Shown here piece by piece: positions 9,635 to 21,994 of a stretch of DNA of 64,000 nt. Below the pieces are notes generated by a model that was not told the DNA's origin, did not search any database, and saw nothing but the letters and a program-made list of their open reading frames with translations. Position numbers and translations under genes: made by a program. Each line of letters begins with the position of its first letter. Position 1 is the first letter of the stretch. Origin of the DNA: Verrucomicrobiota bacterium (GTDB lineage: Bacteria; Verrucomicrobiota; Verrucomicrobiia; Verrucomicrobiales; Akkermansiaceae); NCBI GenBank assembly GCA_018969605.1, contig JAGWXY010000001.1:1-64000 (forward strand). The letters run 5' to 3'.

Positions 9635-11299
9635 ATGCATTTTTCCCTAGGCATTGATTTTGGAACCAACTCGGTGCGCGCCTTGGTCGTGCGTTGTGCG
9701 GATGGCATGGAGTTTGGTGCGGCAGTCGCGAACTATCCGTCGGGCAAGCAGGGCGTGATCATTGATCCGCGCGATCACAATGTAGCGCGCCAGCATCCCG
9801 GCGATTTGCTTGCCTGCATGGAGCGCTGTGTGAAAGAAGCGCTCGGGCAGGCTGCGCGAAGGAAAGGCTTTCGCAGTTCGTTGATTGTGGGCATCGGCGT
9901 GGATACCACCGGTTCGAGTCCGATTCCCGTGGATGCGTCCAACCGGGCCTTGGGGCTCTTGCCGAAGTGGAAGAAAAATCCCGACGCGCAATGCTGGCTG
10001 TGGAAGGATCACACCTCATGGCAGGAAGCGGCGCGCATCACGGAACTCGCTGCGAAGCATCGCCCGGAATACATTGCCAAGTGCGGCAACACCTATTCAT
10101 CCGAATGGTTTTGGAGCAAAATTTGGCGGTGTTTGAAGACCGCGCCCGATGTGTTTGATGCGGCATACTCATGGGTGGAAATGTGCGACTGGGTTCCGTC
10201 GGTGCTCTGCGGTGTCGAGGATCCCTTAAAGATCAAGCGCGGCATCTGTGCTGCCGGCCACAAGGCACTATACTGCGACGAGTGGGGTGGATTGCCGGAC
10301 AAAAAATTTCTTTCATTGCTCAGCCCCAAGCTCGCGCAGCTTCGCGATCGGCTTTACGACAAGGCTCACGATGCCAACACCGCCGCTGGCCAGCTCTCAT
10401 CGGCTTGGGCTGCAAAGCTCGGCCTGCCCGTCGGAATTCCGGTGGCCATCGGCGAGATGGATGTCCACTACGGCGCCATCGGCAGCGGCATTCGCGAAGG
10501 TACCTTGGTCAAGGTAATCGGTACCTCGACCTGCGATTGCGCGGTCGTGCCGGCATCGAAGAAGGTGAAGGACATCCCCGGCATTTGCGGCATCGTAAAG
10601 GGTGCCATTTTGCCCGGCTTCTTTGGCATCGAGGCGGGCCAGTCGGCGGTTGGCGACATTTTCAAATGGTGGATCGAATCCGTCTGCGAAGGCAGCGATG
10701 CCCTTTACGCGAGTCTCGCCAAAGAGGCAGCCACGCTCGAGCCCGGTGGCAGCGGACTGCTGGCGCTCGATTGGAACAACGGCAACCGCACGGTGCTCGT
10801 CGATCCGATGCTGAGCGGTTTGCTTTTGGGAACCACGCTTCACACCACGAAGGCGGAAATTTACCGCGCGCTCATTGAGGCCACGGCATTTGGCGCACGA
10901 ACCATCATCGAGCGGATTGAAGCGTACGGAGTGCCCGTCAAGCGCATCGTTTGCGCTGGCGGCATCGCGGAGAAAAATCCGCTGCTCATGCAGATCTATG
11001 CCGATGTCACCGGCCGCACGATGCTGGTGGCCGGATCCTCGCAGGCATGTGCTTTGGGCTCGGCGGTTTCGGCCGCGGTGTTGGCAGGGGTGTTCAAAGA
11101 TTTTCCCGCCGCACAAAAGGCGATGACCTCACTCAAGGACATCGAATACAAACCCCGCCCGGCGGCTCGCAAAACTTACAACCGCCTCTTTGCGCTCTAT
11201 CAAAAACTTCATGACTCGTTTGGCGGTGTGAACCGCAAAGCCGATTTATCCGGCGTGATGAAAGAACTCCTCGCAATCAAATCCCAATCCCGAAAATGA
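9635..11299 (+). CDS. araB: Ribulokinase
   Basis: FGGY kinase: [22 protein letters not shown]..., [13 protein letters not shown]; directly followed by araA and araD. Confidence 0.93.
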   Translation: MHFSLGIDFGTNSVRALVVRCADGMEFGAAVANYPSGKQGVIIDPRDHNVARQHPGDLLACMERCVKEALGQAARRKGFRSSLIVGIGVDTTGSSPIPVDASNRALGLLPKWKKNPDAQCWLWKDHTSWQEAARITELAAKHRPEYIAKCGNTYSSEWFWSKIWRCLKTAPDVFDAAYSWVEMCDWVPSVLCGVEDPLKIKRGICAAGHKALYCDEWGGLPDKKFLSLLSPKLAQLRDRLYDKAHDANTAAGQLSSAWAAKLGLPVGIPVAIGEMDVHYGAIGSGIREGTLVKVIGTSTCDCAVVPASKKVKDIPGICGIVKGAILPGFFGIEAGQSAVGDIFKWWIESVCEGSDALYASLAKEAATLEPGGSGLLALDWNNGNRTVLVDPMLSGLLLGTTLHTTKAEIYRALIEATAFGARTIIERIEAYGVPVKRIVCAGGIAEKNPLLMQIYADVTGRTMLVAGSSQACALGSAVSAAVLAGVFKDFPAAQKAMTSLKDIEYKPRPAARKTYNRLFALYQKLHDSFGGVNRKADLSGVMKELLAIKSQSRK

Positions 11300-12792
11300 A
11301 CACACCCGAAATCTGGTTTCTCACCGGCAGCCAACACCTCTACGGTCCCGAGACTCTCAAGCAAGTGGCCGTCAACTCGCAGGCAATCGCCGGCGGGCTT
11401 GGCGAAAAGCTTCCCCTTAAGGTTGTTTTTAAGCCTGTCCTCACGACACCTGATGCGATTCGCACCACGATTCTCGAAGCCAATGCCAGTCCCGAGTGCG
11501 CGGGTTTGATTTTGTGGATGCACACATTTTCTCCCGCCAAAATGTGGATCGGCGGTCTCTCTTCTTTGCGCAAGCCGTTCCTGCATTTGCATACCCAGTT
11601 CAATCGGGATCTGCCATGGGCGGAGATCGACATGGATTTCATGAACTTGAACCAAGCGGCCCATGGCGATCGCGAGGCGGGATTTCTTCACACCCGCATG
11701 CGTCTTGCCCGCAAGGTCGTCGCAGGTCACTGGCAAAGCGAGTCGGTGATTTCACGCATCGGCGCATGGGCTCGTGCGGCCCGCGCGTGGCACGATTGGC
11801 AGGGCGCGAAATTTGCGCGCATCGGCGACAACATGCGGCAGGTGGCCGTCACGGAAGGTGATAAGGTTTCGGCCGAAATGAAGTTTGGTTTCTCGGTGAA
11901 CGGCTATGGCATCGGCGACCTCGTTGCGATCCAGGAGGGGATCGCCGACTCGGAGATCAACGCGCTCTGCGATGAATATGCGGCGAGCTATCAATTGGCA
12001 CCGGCGCTTGCGAAAGGTGGTGAACGCCATGCGTCCCTGCGTGATGCCGCACGCATCGAGGCGGCGCTGCGCGCCTTCCTCAAGCAGGGCGGATTCAAGG
12101 GCTTCACGACCACCTTCGAAGACTTGCACGGTCTCAAGCAACTGCCCGGCATTGCCGTGCAGCGGCTCATGGCCGAAGGCTACGGCTTCGGTGCCGAAGG
12201 GGATTGGAAAACCGCGGCGCTGCTTCGCGCGATGAAGGTCATTGCATCCGATCTCGGTGGGCGCACCTCTTTCATGGAGGATTACACCTACCATCTCGAA
12301 CCCGACAACCATCTCGTGCTCGGCTCCCACATGTTGGAAATTTGCCCATCGATTGCACAGGCCAAGCCCTCGTGCGAAATCCATCCGCTCGGCATCGGTG
12401 GCAAGGAAGATCCCGTGCGCCTCGTGTTTGATGCTCCCGCCGGTGCCGCACTCAACGCTTCGCTCATTGATCTCGGCAATCGCTTCCGCTTATTGGTCAA
12501 CGAGGTCGACGCCATCCAGCCGCCTCACAAGCTGCCGAAGCTCCCGGTCGCACGCGCAGTATGGAAGTGCCGACCCGATTTCGCAACCGCCTGCGAATCA
12601 TGGATTCACGCCGGCGGTGCCCACCACACCGGATTCAGCTATACGGTCAATCGCGAGCATCTGGAGGATTTCGCCACCATCGCCGGCATCGAATGCGTCG
12701 TCATCGGAGCCGAGACCGAATCCAATGCCTTTCGCCAAGAATTGCGCTCCAACGAAGTTTATCATCACATCGCTGGTGGATTCATCTCATGA
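11296..12792 (+). CDS. araA: L-arabinose isomerase
   Basis: [21 protein letters not shown]..., [49 protein letters not shown]. Confidence 0.97.
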   Translation: MNTPEIWFLTGSQHLYGPETLKQVAVNSQAIAGGLGEKLPLKVVFKPVLTTPDAIRTTILEANASPECAGLILWMHTFSPAKMWIGGLSSLRKPFLHLHTQFNRDLPWAEIDMDFMNLNQAAHGDREAGFLHTRMRLARKVVAGHWQSESVISRIGAWARAARAWHDWQGAKFARIGDNMRQVAVTEGDKVSAEMKFGFSVNGYGIGDLVAIQEGIADSEINALCDEYAASYQLAPALAKGGERHASLRDAARIEAALRAFLKQGGFKGFTTTFEDLHGLKQLPGIAVQRLMAEGYGFGAEGDWKTAALLRAMKVIASDLGGRTSFMEDYTYHLEPDNHLVLGSHMLEICPSIAQAKPSCEIHPLGIGGKEDPVRLVFDAPAGAALNASLIDLGNRFRLLVNEVDAIQPPHKLPKLPVARAVWKCRPDFATACESWIHAGGAHHTGFSYTVNREHLEDFATIAGIECVVIGAETESNAFRQELRSNEVYHHIAGGFIS

Positions 12793-13490
12793 AACGATAC
12801 TCAGATATCCGCGAAGAATGCTGTGCCGCCAACAAAAGCCTGCCAAGCAGCGGCCTGGTGGATCTCACCTTCGGCAATGTGAGCGTTTGCGACAGGCAGG
12901 CTGGCGTGCTTGCCATCAAACCGAGCGGGGTCGATTACTCCGCGCTTACGCCGGATGACATGGTCATCGTCGACTTCGAAGGCAAGGTCGTTGAAGGTGC
13001 TCTTAATCCTTCATCCGACACCCCGACGCATCGCTGTTTGTTTTTGGCGTTTCCCGAAATCCGCTCGGTTGTGCACACTCACTCGCGCAAGGCCGTGGCA
13101 TTCGCGCAAGCCGCACGCGAGATTCCCTTGCTCGGCACCACGCATGCCGATTATTTCCGCGGAGCGGTGCCGCTTACCCGCGCGCTCACACCCGAGGAAA
13201 TCGCCTCGGCATACGAATGGGAAACCGGCAAGGTGATTGTCGAACGCTTCGCAGACATCAACCCCAACGACATCCCGGCCGTGCTGGTGCGCAATCATGG
13301 TCCTTTCGCTTGGGGGCCCTCGGCCGCGAAGGCTGTGGAAAACGCGCTTGCTCTCGAGATCGTCGCCGACATGGCATTCCATGCCTTGACGCTCGCCCCC
13401 AATGCCGTTTCACCCGCGCTCGCACTTTCGGAAAAACACTTTCTGCGCAAGCACGGCTCCACCGCAACCTACGGCCAGAAAAAATCTTGA
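12789..13490 (+). CDS. araD: L-ribulose-5-phosphate 4-epimerase
   Basis: [33 protein letters not shown]..., [30 protein letters not shown] overlap with araA. Confidence 0.94.
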   Translation: MKRYSDIREECCAANKSLPSSGLVDLTFGNVSVCDRQAGVLAIKPSGVDYSALTPDDMVIVDFEGKVVEGALNPSSDTPTHRCLFLAFPEIRSVVHTHSRKAVAFAQAAREIPLLGTTHADYFRGAVPLTRALTPEEIASAYEWETGKVIVERFADINPNDIPAVLVRNHGPFAWGPSAAKAVENALALEIVADMAFHALTLAPNAVSPALALSEKHFLRKHGSTATYGQKKS

Positions 13491-13492
13491 GC

Positions 13493-13596
13493 ATTTGATC
13501 GCTTTAGCTCCTAGCTCCAGAACCCACCTGCGGTAGCTGTGGAAAATACAGTAACTTTTTGGTAGGAGCCTCCGGGCGGGGCGCCCGGGCCTCGGT
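13493..13596. repeat. Dispersed repeat family B, copy 1
   Basis: GATCGCTTTAGCTCCTAGCTCCAGAACCCACCTGCGGTAGCTGTGGAAAATACAGTAACTTTTTGGTAGGAGCCTCCGGGCGGGGCGCCCGGG; related to 24818-24915 and 48748-48820. Confidence 0.6.
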
Positions 13597-13673
13597 GAAT
13601 TGGTCATGATCGATCATCCTCGCCGACATGCGGGTTGTGATTGCGGCGGGTGCTGTTAGGTTGCGGGTCTGTG

Positions 13674-14411
<738 letters not shown>

Positions 14412-14415
14412 GAAA

Positions 14416-16785
14416 ATGATCCATCCGCTCGACCGAAAGTTGCTGCGAGACCTTGGCCGGATGAAGGGTCAGGTCTTGGCGGTGTGTCTGGTGATGGCCT
14501 GTGGCTTGGCGATGATGATCATGACGCGGAGTCTGATTCTGACGCTCGAGACAGCGCGGTCCTTGTATTACCAGGGGCATGCGATGGCGGATGTGTTCAC
14601 GCGATTGAAGCGTGCACCATTGGCGGTGGCCGAGCGGGTGGCGGATTTGCCGGGTGTAGCAACGGTGGAGCCGCGGGTGGTGGTGGATGTGACGCTGGAT
14701 TTGCCGGGAGTTTCCGAACCTGCGACCGGGCAGATTGTTTCGCTGCCGCAGGATGGTGGTGAGCAAAAGCTGAACCGCGTGTTTTTGCGCAGTGGGCGAT
14801 TTCCACGGGCGGACGAGCGGCGCGAGGTGGTCCTGGGTGAGGCCTTTGCGCTCGAAAACAAGATGCGAATCGGCGATCAGTTGGTGGCGGTGATCAATGG
14901 TCGGCGCGAAACGTTGCGCGTGTGCGGCATCGGTCTTTCGCCGGAGTTTGTGTTCGAGGCGCGGGCGGGAGAGACACTGCCGGATCACAAGCGTTTCAGC
15001 GTCATGTGGATGAACTACCGCGCGCTTGCCGTGGCCTATGACATGGATGGTGCCTTCAACGATTTGTGCCTGGATCTTGCGCCGGGCGCGGCGGCGGCAC
15101 CGGTGATTGCGGAGATCGATCGTTTGTTGGAAACTTATGGTGGCGGCGGCTCCCACACGCGGCGGGATCAGGCTTCGGCTCAGCGTCTCGACGATGAATT
15201 GCGGGTCTTGCACGCATTGTCCTTTGCTTATCCGCTGGTGTTCTTGAGTGTCGCTGCCTTCATGGTAAATGCGGTGCTTTCGCGCATTGTGAGGTTGCAG
15301 CGTGAGCAAATCGCGCAGCTCAAGGCGCTGGGTTATTCATCGCGTCAAGTCGGCGTGCATTACCTCAAGTTTGTGTTGGTGATTGGTGTGCTTGGGACCT
15401 TGATTGGCGGAATTGGCGGCAGGGTTTTAGGCGAGCACTTGGTGGGCCTTTACACGATGTTTTTCAAATTTCCCGAATTGCCATTCCGCATGGATCGCTC
15501 GGCCTTGGGTTTATCGCTTGCAGTGAGCATGGGGGCCTCGGTGTTGGGCGTGCTGACGGTGGTATGGCAGGCGGTGAAGTTGCCGCCGGCCGAGGCGATG
15601 CGGCCCGAGCCACCGGCGGACTTCAAGCCCTCGCTGTTCGAGCGCATCGGGCTGACGCGATTTTTCAGTCCGGCCTTTCGCATGGCCTTGCGCAACATCG
15701 AGCGCCGTCCGTGGCAGGCGGTTTTCACATGTTGCGGGCTTTCGCTTGCGACTGGCTTGATGGTGCTGCCGGGAGCGATGAGCGACAGCATTGATTATTT
15801 GCTCACCTTTCAGTGGAACAGCCAGCAGCGGCAGGATGTCGCGGTGTTTTTGACCGATCCGACATCGACGCGCGGTTTGCATGATCTCGAGCATTTGCCC
15901 GGAGTGATCCGTGCCGAACCGATCCGCAGTGTGGCGGCACGCCTGAAATATGGTCATCGCCAGCGGAAACTTGCGATCACCGGAATTCCGGTCGGTGCGG
16001 ACCTGAACCGCTTGCTCAATGGCAATGACGAGCCGATCGTGTTGCCGGCAGAGGGCATGGTGATGTCGGAAAAACTTGCAGAGGTGCTTGGTGTGCGGGT
16101 GGGGGATGAGTTGCGCGTTGAGGTGCTTGAGGGCACGCGGCCATTTGTCGATGTGCCGGTACGGGGATTGGTGACCGACTACGCGGGCGTGGCGGCGTAC
16201 ATGGATATCGGTGCCTTGCGGCGCATGCTCAAGGAGGGCGATACGGTCAATGGCGCGTACATGGCGCTCGATCATGCGAGGTGGGATGATTTCATGCGCG
16301 AGCTCAAAGACACGCCGCAGGCGGCAGTGGTGATGGTGAAGCGCGATCAGCTTGCGGCGTTTCGCGAGACGACAGGCCAGAGCATCGGTATCATTCGCAA
16401 ATTGTACTTTGTGTTGGCGACGATCGTGGCTTTTGGGGTGGTGTACAACAGCTCGCGCATCGCGCTATCCGAGCGCAGTCGCGAATTGGCGACGCTGCGG
16501 GTGGTCGGTTTTCGCCTCTCGGAAGTGCGCGGCGTGTTGGTCGGCGAGCTGGCCTTGCTGGTCTGCATCGCCTTGCCGATCGGCCTGATGTTTGGCCGCG
16601 GCCTTGCGCTTTTGATCATGAAATCCTTCAGCACTGAGACCGTAAGGTTGCCGATCCTCATCAGCCCCGCCTCGTATGCCATCGCGGTGATGGTGGTGCT
16701 GATTGCGGCCATTTCGTCGTTTGCGCTGGTCAGCCGCATGCTTTCCCAACTTGATCTCGTAGGTGTCTTGAAAGCCCGCGACTGA
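14416..16785 (+). CDS. FtsX-like ABC transporter permease
   Basis: 789 aa with two FtsX-like membrane segments, directly after the ATPase gene. Confidence 0.9.
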   Translation: MIHPLDRKLLRDLGRMKGQVLAVCLVMACGLAMMIMTRSLILTLETARSLYYQGHAMADVFTRLKRAPLAVAERVADLPGVATVEPRVVVDVTLDLPGVSEPATGQIVSLPQDGGEQKLNRVFLRSGRFPRADERREVVLGEAFALENKMRIGDQLVAVINGRRETLRVCGIGLSPEFVFEARAGETLPDHKRFSVMWMNYRALAVAYDMDGAFNDLCLDLAPGAAAAPVIAEIDRLLETYGGGGSHTRRDQASAQRLDDELRVLHALSFAYPLVFLSVAAFMVNAVLSRIVRLQREQIAQLKALGYSSRQVGVHYLKFVLVIGVLGTLIGGIGGRVLGEHLVGLYTMFFKFPELPFRMDRSALGLSLAVSMGASVLGVLTVVWQAVKLPPAEAMRPEPPADFKPSLFERIGLTRFFSPAFRMALRNIERRPWQAVFTCCGLSLATGLMVLPGAMSDSIDYLLTFQWNSQQRQDVAVFLTDPTSTRGLHDLEHLPGVIRAEPIRSVAARLKYGHRQRKLAITGIPVGADLNRLLNGNDEPIVLPAEGMVMSEKLAEVLGVRVGDELRVEVLEGTRPFVDVPVRGLVTDYAGVAAYMDIGALRRMLKEGDTVNGAYMALDHARWDDFMRELKDTPQAAVVMVKRDQLAAFRETTGQSIGIIRKLYFVLATIVAFGVVYNSSRIALSERSRELATLRVVGFRLSEVRGVLVGELALLVCIALPIGLMFGRGLALLIMKSFSTETVRLPILISPASYAIAVMVVLIAAISSFALVSRMLSQLDLVGVLKARD

Positions 16786-16811
16786 TCGTTCATCCTCACT
16801 GCCAAGCCGAC

Positions 16812-18074
16812 ATGCCAAACTCTTCACCACCCGATGAAAAATCCGCCGCTCCATGGGCCTCGGGCCCTGCGCCGGGCAACCGGCATTTGCTGCGTCGATC
16901 CCTTCCTTGGTTGGTGCTCGCGTTGTTGGTGTCGCTGGTTGTGTGGGGTCTGTGGCCGAAGCCGGTGATGGTTGAAACCGGAGTGATCGCGCGGTCGCCT
17001 TTGACCGTGCGCGTTTCCGAAGAGGGCAAGACGCGCATTCGCAATCGTTATGTCGTGGCGGCGCCGGTGGGTGGCATGATGCAACGGGTGGTGTTGCGGC
17101 CGGGCGACGAAGTGAAAGCCAATGAAACCGTCATCACGCGCATCGTGCCGCAGACGGCGCCATTGATTGACCCACGGGCTCGCATCCAAGCGCAGGAAGC
17201 GGTGTCGATGCACAAGGCCAACCGCAAGCGTGCGGTCGAGTCGCAAGCGGCGCTGAAAATTGCGGCGAACCTCGCGGCGGTTGAGCGTGACCGCGCCTTT
17301 GCTATCAAGCAGCGCGGCGCGGTTTCGGCTTTGGATTTGGATCGCGTCGAGGCCGAAGCCACGGCGAAAGCAGCGGAATTGCGTGCGGCGGAGTTTGCCT
17401 TGCAAGTCATCGACCACGAACTCGCCCAGGCATTGGCGGTGCTCGAACAGCCGGCAAGCGGCGCGACAGATCCCGTGGTGGAGATCAAATCACCGGTCAC
17501 CGGCAAGGTGCTGACCGTGATGCAGGAGAGTGAAACGATGATGAATCCGGGTCAGCCGATCATCGAGGTAGGCGACCCGGCGGACATAGAAATTGAGGCT
17601 GAAATTTTGTCGCGTGATGCGGTGATGATTGAAGCGGGCGACGAGGTGCTGATCGAGCAGTGGGGTGGGGCGGAGGCATTGAAGGGCAGGGTGCGGCGTG
17701 TCGAGCCGGCGGCATTCACCAAGATCTCGGCCTTGGGCGTCGAAGAGCAGCGGGTGATTGTGTTGATCGATCTTCAAGCGGCTGATGGCAAGGCCAAGGC
17801 GCTGGGCGACCGCTTTCGCGTTGAGGTGCGCGTGGCGGTGTGGCATGCCGATGATGTGTTGGTTTCGCCTGCAGGTGCCTTGTTTCGCGAGGGCAACCAG
17901 TGGAAAACTTTTGTGATGCGCGATGGCCGGGCGCGATTGACGCCGGTGGAGGTCGGGCATTCCGATGGCAGGTTTTCGCAGATCATTTCAGGACTTGCTG
18001 TGGGCGACAAAGTGCTGCTGCATCCGCCCGATACGGTGGCCGATGGCAGTGCGGTGAGCTCCCTCCTGCGGTAG
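16812..18074 (+). CDS. HlyD/MFP family periplasmic adaptor subunit
   Basis: One N-terminal TM, lipoyl-like halves (VAAPVGGMMQRVVLRPGDEVKANETV; EIKSPVTGKVLTVMQESETMMNPGQPIIEVGD) around a coiled-coil region. Confidence 0.88.
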   Translation: MPNSSPPDEKSAAPWASGPAPGNRHLLRRSLPWLVLALLVSLVVWGLWPKPVMVETGVIARSPLTVRVSEEGKTRIRNRYVVAAPVGGMMQRVVLRPGDEVKANETVITRIVPQTAPLIDPRARIQAQEAVSMHKANRKRAVESQAALKIAANLAAVERDRAFAIKQRGAVSALDLDRVEAEATAKAAELRAAEFALQVIDHELAQALAVLEQPASGATDPVVEIKSPVTGKVLTVMQESETMMNPGQPIIEVGDPADIEIEAEILSRDAVMIEAGDEVLIEQWGGAEALKGRVRRVEPAAFTKISALGVEEQRVIVLIDLQAADGKAKALGDRFRVEVRVAVWHADDVLVSPAGALFREGNQWKTFVMRDGRARLTPVEVGHSDGRFSQIISGLAVGDKVLLHPPDTVADGSAVSSLLR

Positions 18075-18190
18075 GGCGATGCGGGCTCGCAGCGCCGACT
18101 CTTGGAAGAAAGATTTACCGCAAAGCCGCTAAGGTCGCAAAGGAACGCGGAGAGAGAAGAGTTAGAGTTTATTTGTTATGGGTTATTAGG

Positions 18191-18222
18191 GAAGAGAATG
18201 AAGATGCGGCTTCTTCATCTTC
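18191..18222. repeat. Dispersed palindromic repeat family E, copy 1
   Basis: GAAGAGAATGAAGATGCGGCTTCTTCATCTTC; 30/32 identical to 41084-41115. Confidence 0.65.
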
Positions 18223-18295
18223 TGTCTTCTGTTTCCTTCGAGAGGCTCTATCTCTTTGGAGTGGTCATGCGGCGGTGGATCATTAGGCTCGGCGC

Positions 18296-19024
18296 ATGAT
18301 TGGAATGGTATTGGGATCCGGGCTTGGGCCATTGGCGGACGAGATCGAGGTCGATGCGGAGTTTGCATTTCAGGATGCGGGCATTCCGGAGTCGTCGGTG
18401 CCGGGGCACTCGGGAAAATTTTTGCGCGGTCGTCTTGCGGGTTCCGAGGTGTTGGTGATGAAGGGGCGGGTGCATTTGTATGAAGGTCACTCCGCGCAAG
18501 TCGTGACCGCTGGCGTGAGGTGGATGGCGCAGCAAGGCGTGAGCGGCTTGGTGCTGACGAATGCTGCGGGCACGCTGAACCCGAAGTTTCCACCGGGCGA
18601 GTGGATGATGCTGAGCGATCATTTGAATCTGACATGCGCATCGCCGCTGGTGGGTGCTGAGTTTGTCGACATGTCGGAGGCCTATGATGCCGAATGGCGT
18701 GCGGCGTTTCGTGAGGAGGCGAAATCATTGGGCATGCCCTTGCATGAAGGCGTGTATGCCGGGTTGCGCGGTCCGCAATTTGAGACGCCGGCGGAGATCC
18801 GCATGCTGCGTGCGATGGGAGCAGATGCGGTGGGCATGAGCACCGTGCTGGAAACGATACAGGCGCGGGCTATGGGGCTTTCAGTCGTTGCATTTTCTTG
18901 CCTCACGAATTGGGCGGCGGGCATTTCCCAAACTCCGCTCAACCACGGAGAAGTGCTGGAAACCGGCAAGCAGGCGGCCGCTGCGTTGACGAGATTGCTG
19001 AAGCGGGTGATGTCCATGCAGTGA
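18296..19024 (+). CDS. Purine nucleoside phosphorylase (trimeric type)
   Basis: GMVLGSGLGPLADEI, VLVMKGRVHLYEGHSAQVV, LVLTNAAGTLNPKFPPGEWMMLSDHLNLT, VGMSTVLETIQARAMG. Confidence 0.93.
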   Translation: MIGMVLGSGLGPLADEIEVDAEFAFQDAGIPESSVPGHSGKFLRGRLAGSEVLVMKGRVHLYEGHSAQVVTAGVRWMAQQGVSGLVLTNAAGTLNPKFPPGEWMMLSDHLNLTCASPLVGAEFVDMSEAYDAEWRAAFREEAKSLGMPLHEGVYAGLRGPQFETPAEIRMLRAMGADAVGMSTVLETIQARAMGLSVVAFSCLTNWAAGISQTPLNHGEVLETGKQAAAALTRLLKRVMSMQ

Positions 19025-19050
19025 CTATTTTTTGAAAGGTGAGTGGATGC

Positions 19051-19103
19051 ATGATGCGCACGTGTCCCGCTTGCATCATCGACTGCGGCGATAGTTTCGG
19101 CGC
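19051..19103. repeat. Dispersed repeat family D, copy 2
   Basis: ATGATGCGCACGTGTCCCGCTTGCATCATCGACTGCGGCGATAGTTTCGGCGC; related to 8398-8442. Confidence 0.45.
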
Positions 19104-19226
19104 TGAGCGGTGTCACCGGCCTAGCGGTATTCTACACCGCTGAGCCACCGGCGAGCACTGCCTTACCCAGCTTTTGAAGAAGTGGCTTTTCAGAGCCGTT
19201 GCGCATCCGCTAGGCTGGTCGTGTCG

Positions 19227-20123
19227 ATGGACTCCATGGAGCAGCAAGCGGTGTCGGCCAAGGCTGGCAATGGCAACTGGCGCATTTTTGCTGATGCGTT
19301 CAACCGCTACTTCACGCAGGGAGGGCTCACGCATGGGGCGGCGCTGACTTATTATGCGGTGTTTTCGCTTGGCCCCTTGCTGTTCATTGCCACCGCAATC
19401 GCCGGTTGGTTTTTTGGCGAGGATGCGGCGCGTGGCGAACTGCGCGACAAGCTTGTGGATACCTTTGGCAATGACGCGGCCTTGACTACCGAGGTTTTGC
19501 TTGCGGGAGTGCGTGCGCACACCGGTTCGGGTTGGGCGGCGGTCGTTGGCCTTGTCGTTCTTCTGTACTCGGCATCGAGCGTGATGCGTCAGCTCCGGGA
19601 GTCGATGAACTTCATTTGGCAGGTGCCGCACCTCAAAGAGGCCACATGGTGGAAGTGGGTTGAGCACTATTTGATCTCGTTGCTGGGTGTGATCATTGCC
19701 GGGCTGCTTCTGATTCTTTCGCTGATATCGACGACCACTCTTGCCGCGATGAAAAAATACCTGCCCGAGGGCTTGCCTTACTCGGGCAATGTGCTGCTTG
19801 CGGTGGAGTTTGGCCTCACGGTCGTGCTGGTGACCTTGGTGTGCGCGTTGATTTTCAAATTTCTTCCTGAGGCGCGTGTGCTTTGGCGTTATGTTTGGCT
19901 TGGGGCCTTTGGCACGGCCTTGTTGTTTTCCCTCGGTAAACTCGGGATGGGTCTCTACCTCGGCTGGTTGAGCGCGGGTTCTTTCTATGGCGCGATGTCG
20001 TCCTTCATGATCCTGCTTTTCTGGATGTATTATTCCGCACAGGTGCTTGTGCTGGGTGCCTACTTCACCGAGATGACCAGTCGAGCGCGGATGGCGGTGA
20101 AGGCCGCGCGTGGAATCACCTGA
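19227..20123 (+). CDS. YihY/BrkB family inner membrane protein
   Basis: FNRYFTQGGLTHGAALTYYAVFSLGPLLFIATAIAGWFFGEDAARGEL; YSASSVMRQLRESMNFIW. Confidence 0.9.
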   Translation: MDSMEQQAVSAKAGNGNWRIFADAFNRYFTQGGLTHGAALTYYAVFSLGPLLFIATAIAGWFFGEDAARGELRDKLVDTFGNDAALTTEVLLAGVRAHTGSGWAAVVGLVVLLYSASSVMRQLRESMNFIWQVPHLKEATWWKWVEHYLISLLGVIIAGLLLILSLISTTTLAAMKKYLPEGLPYSGNVLLAVEFGLTVVLVTLVCALIFKFLPEARVLWRYVWLGAFGTALLFSLGKLGMGLYLGWLSAGSFYGAMSSFMILLFWMYYSAQVLVLGAYFTEMTSRARMAVKAARGIT

Positions 20124-20134
20124 TTGATCGGCGT

Positions 20135-20641
20135 TCAGTAATATTTCGGGTAACGAGCGGGCCTCGTGAGGTTATTGTAGATCAGGGCGAGAGCCAAAAT
20201 GATGAGCGCGCCGCTGAGCGTGGGAAACCACAGAAAGCTCCAGGCCGGTTTGGTTAGAAAGATGATCACGGGGTTCGAGCCGGCGGGCGGATGCACGATG
20301 CGCAGGGTCATCATCGAGGCGATGGCGGTGCCGGTCGCGAGGCCCATTCCCCACCAACATGGCCCGGTGAGGTGGAGAAAAATCAAACCGATGAGCGCTG
20401 TCAGCACATGGCCGCACAAGACATGCCGGGGTTGGGAAAAGGGTGCGTCGGGAAAGCCGAAGACCATGACGCAGGTGGCGCCGAAGGACCCGAGTACGAG
20501 GGGTGTGTTGGCGCGCGATGTGAGCCAACCGAGCAAGGCAATGGCCAGCGATCCGCCGAGCCAAGCGAAGGCAATGCTGCGCAGTTCCGGTCGAGGCGGG
20601 CGGGTTGCGCCATCGCCTTTCATTTTTTCGAGCAGTTTCAT
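20135..20641 (-). CDS. HPP family membrane protein
   Basis: LVLGSFGATCVMVFGFPDAPFSQPRHVLCGHVLTALIGL...RIVHPPAGSNPVIIFL. Confidence 0.88.
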   Translation of the reverse strand: MKLLEKMKGDGATRPPRPELRSIAFAWLGGSLAIALLGWLTSRANTPLVLGSFGATCVMVFGFPDAPFSQPRHVLCGHVLTALIGLIFLHLTGPCWWGMGLATGTAIASMMTLRIVHPPAGSNPVIIFLTKPAWSFLWFPTLSGALIILALALIYNNLTRPARYPKYY

Positions 20642-20650
20642 GGAAGTAAA

Positions 20651-20691
20651 AAAAATCGGCGGACCGGAATGGGCTCCGATCCGCCGATTTT
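20651..20691. terminator. Rho-independent terminator after formate dehydrogenase
   Basis: AAAATCGGCGGAccggaatgggctccgaTCCGCCGATTTT hairpin with T tract on both strands. Confidence 0.7.
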
Positions 20692-20704
20692 GGTGTGTAG
20701 AGTT

Positions 20705-21907
20705 TCAGACTTTTTTGAAGCGAGCGGCCTCTTCAGCGCCTTTGGTGGCATTGCCAGCGCTGTAGGAATGAGCGCCAACGCCGGCGAGTTTACCGCCATC
20801 GACGATGAGGTATTCGCTGCGAATTGGTCGACCTTCAAACCAGCATTCCAGAATCTCGCGGGTGCCTGCGGCGTAGCGAGTCTGTGCGGAGAGGCTGGAG
20901 CCGGAAATGTGTGGGGTCATGCCGTGGTGCGGCATCGTGCGCCATGGGTGATCCTGAGGCGCGGGTTGAGGGAACCACACATCACCGGCGTAACCGGCGA
21001 GCTGTCCGCTTTCGAGCGCGCGCACGATGGCGTCGCGGTCGCAAATTTTTCCGCGAGCGGTGTTCACGATGTAGGCCCCGCGTTTCATCTTTGAGATGAG
21101 TTTCTCGTCGAAGAGGTGCTCGGTCTCGGGATGGAGCGGGCAGTTGATGGTGACCACATCGCAGACTTTGACCATGTCCTCGACGGTCGCGTGATAGGTG
21201 AGGCCGTATTCTTTTTCGACCGCTTCCGGCAGGCGGTGGCGGTCGGTGTAATGCAGCTTCATGTCGAAGGGCTTGAGGCGTTTGAGCACGGCCAAGCCGA
21301 TGCGACCAGCGGCCACGGTGCCTACGGACATGCCCTCAACATCGTAGGAGCGGGCCACGCAATCGGCGATGTTCCAACCGCCTTTAATAACCCAGTTGTA
21401 GGACGGGATGTAGTTGCGCACGAGGCCGAGGATCATCATCACGACATGTTCGGAAACGCTGATGCTGTTGCAGTAGGTCACCTCGGCGACGGTGATGCCG
21501 CGATCCATGGCGGCTTGGAGGTCGACATGGTCCGAGCCGATGCCGGCGGTGATGGCGAGCTTGAGCTTCGGAGCTTTGGCGATGCGCTCGGCCGTGATGT
21601 AGGCAGGCCAGAATGGCTGCGAGATCACGATGTCGGCATCGACGAGTTCCTTGTCGAGCGTGCAGCCTTCGCCATCCTTGTCGGAGGTGACGACCAGCGT
21701 GTGGCCTTGGGACTCAAGATACTTGCGCAGGCCGAGTTCGCCAGAAACGCTGCCGAGCAGCGAGCCGGGCTGGAAGTCGATTGCCTTGGGGGTGGGCAGG
21801 GTTTGACCGTCAGCATATTTCTCGAGTTTTGGGAGATCATCCCGCGCGTAGGTGCTTGGATATCCGGAGACGGGATCATCATAAAGGACGCAGACAATTT
21901 TAGCCAT
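20705..21907 (-). CDS. NAD-dependent formate dehydrogenase
   Basis: 400 aa D-2-hydroxyacid dehydrogenase fold with FDH hallmarks: VTSDKDGEG, LKLAITAGIGSDHVDL, VTYCNSISVSEHVVMMIL, WNIADCVARSYDVEGM, GDVWFPQPAPQDHPWRTMPHHGMTPHISGSSLSAQTRYAAGTREI. Confidence 0.95.
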   Translation of the reverse strand: MAKIVCVLYDDPVSGYPSTYARDDLPKLEKYADGQTLPTPKAIDFQPGSLLGSVSGELGLRKYLESQGHTLVVTSDKDGEGCTLDKELVDADIVISQPFWPAYITAERIAKAPKLKLAITAGIGSDHVDLQAAMDRGITVAEVTYCNSISVSEHVVMMILGLVRNYIPSYNWVIKGGWNIADCVARSYDVEGMSVGTVAAGRIGLAVLKRLKPFDMKLHYTDRHRLPEAVEKEYGLTYHATVEDMVKVCDVVTINCPLHPETEHLFDEKLISKMKRGAYIVNTARGKICDRDAIVRALESGQLAGYAGDVWFPQPAPQDHPWRTMPHHGMTPHISGSSLSAQTRYAAGTREILECWFEGRPIRSEYLIVDGGKLAGVGAHSYSAGNATKGAEEAARFKKV

Positions 21908-21994
21908 GGTGTGTTAGTAGTTGTTGTTAGTTGTGTTAGATAAGGTTGCGCGTGCCGCGAAACCATTGGGGGGCTTTGTTGGTGGCTGGGGGAA

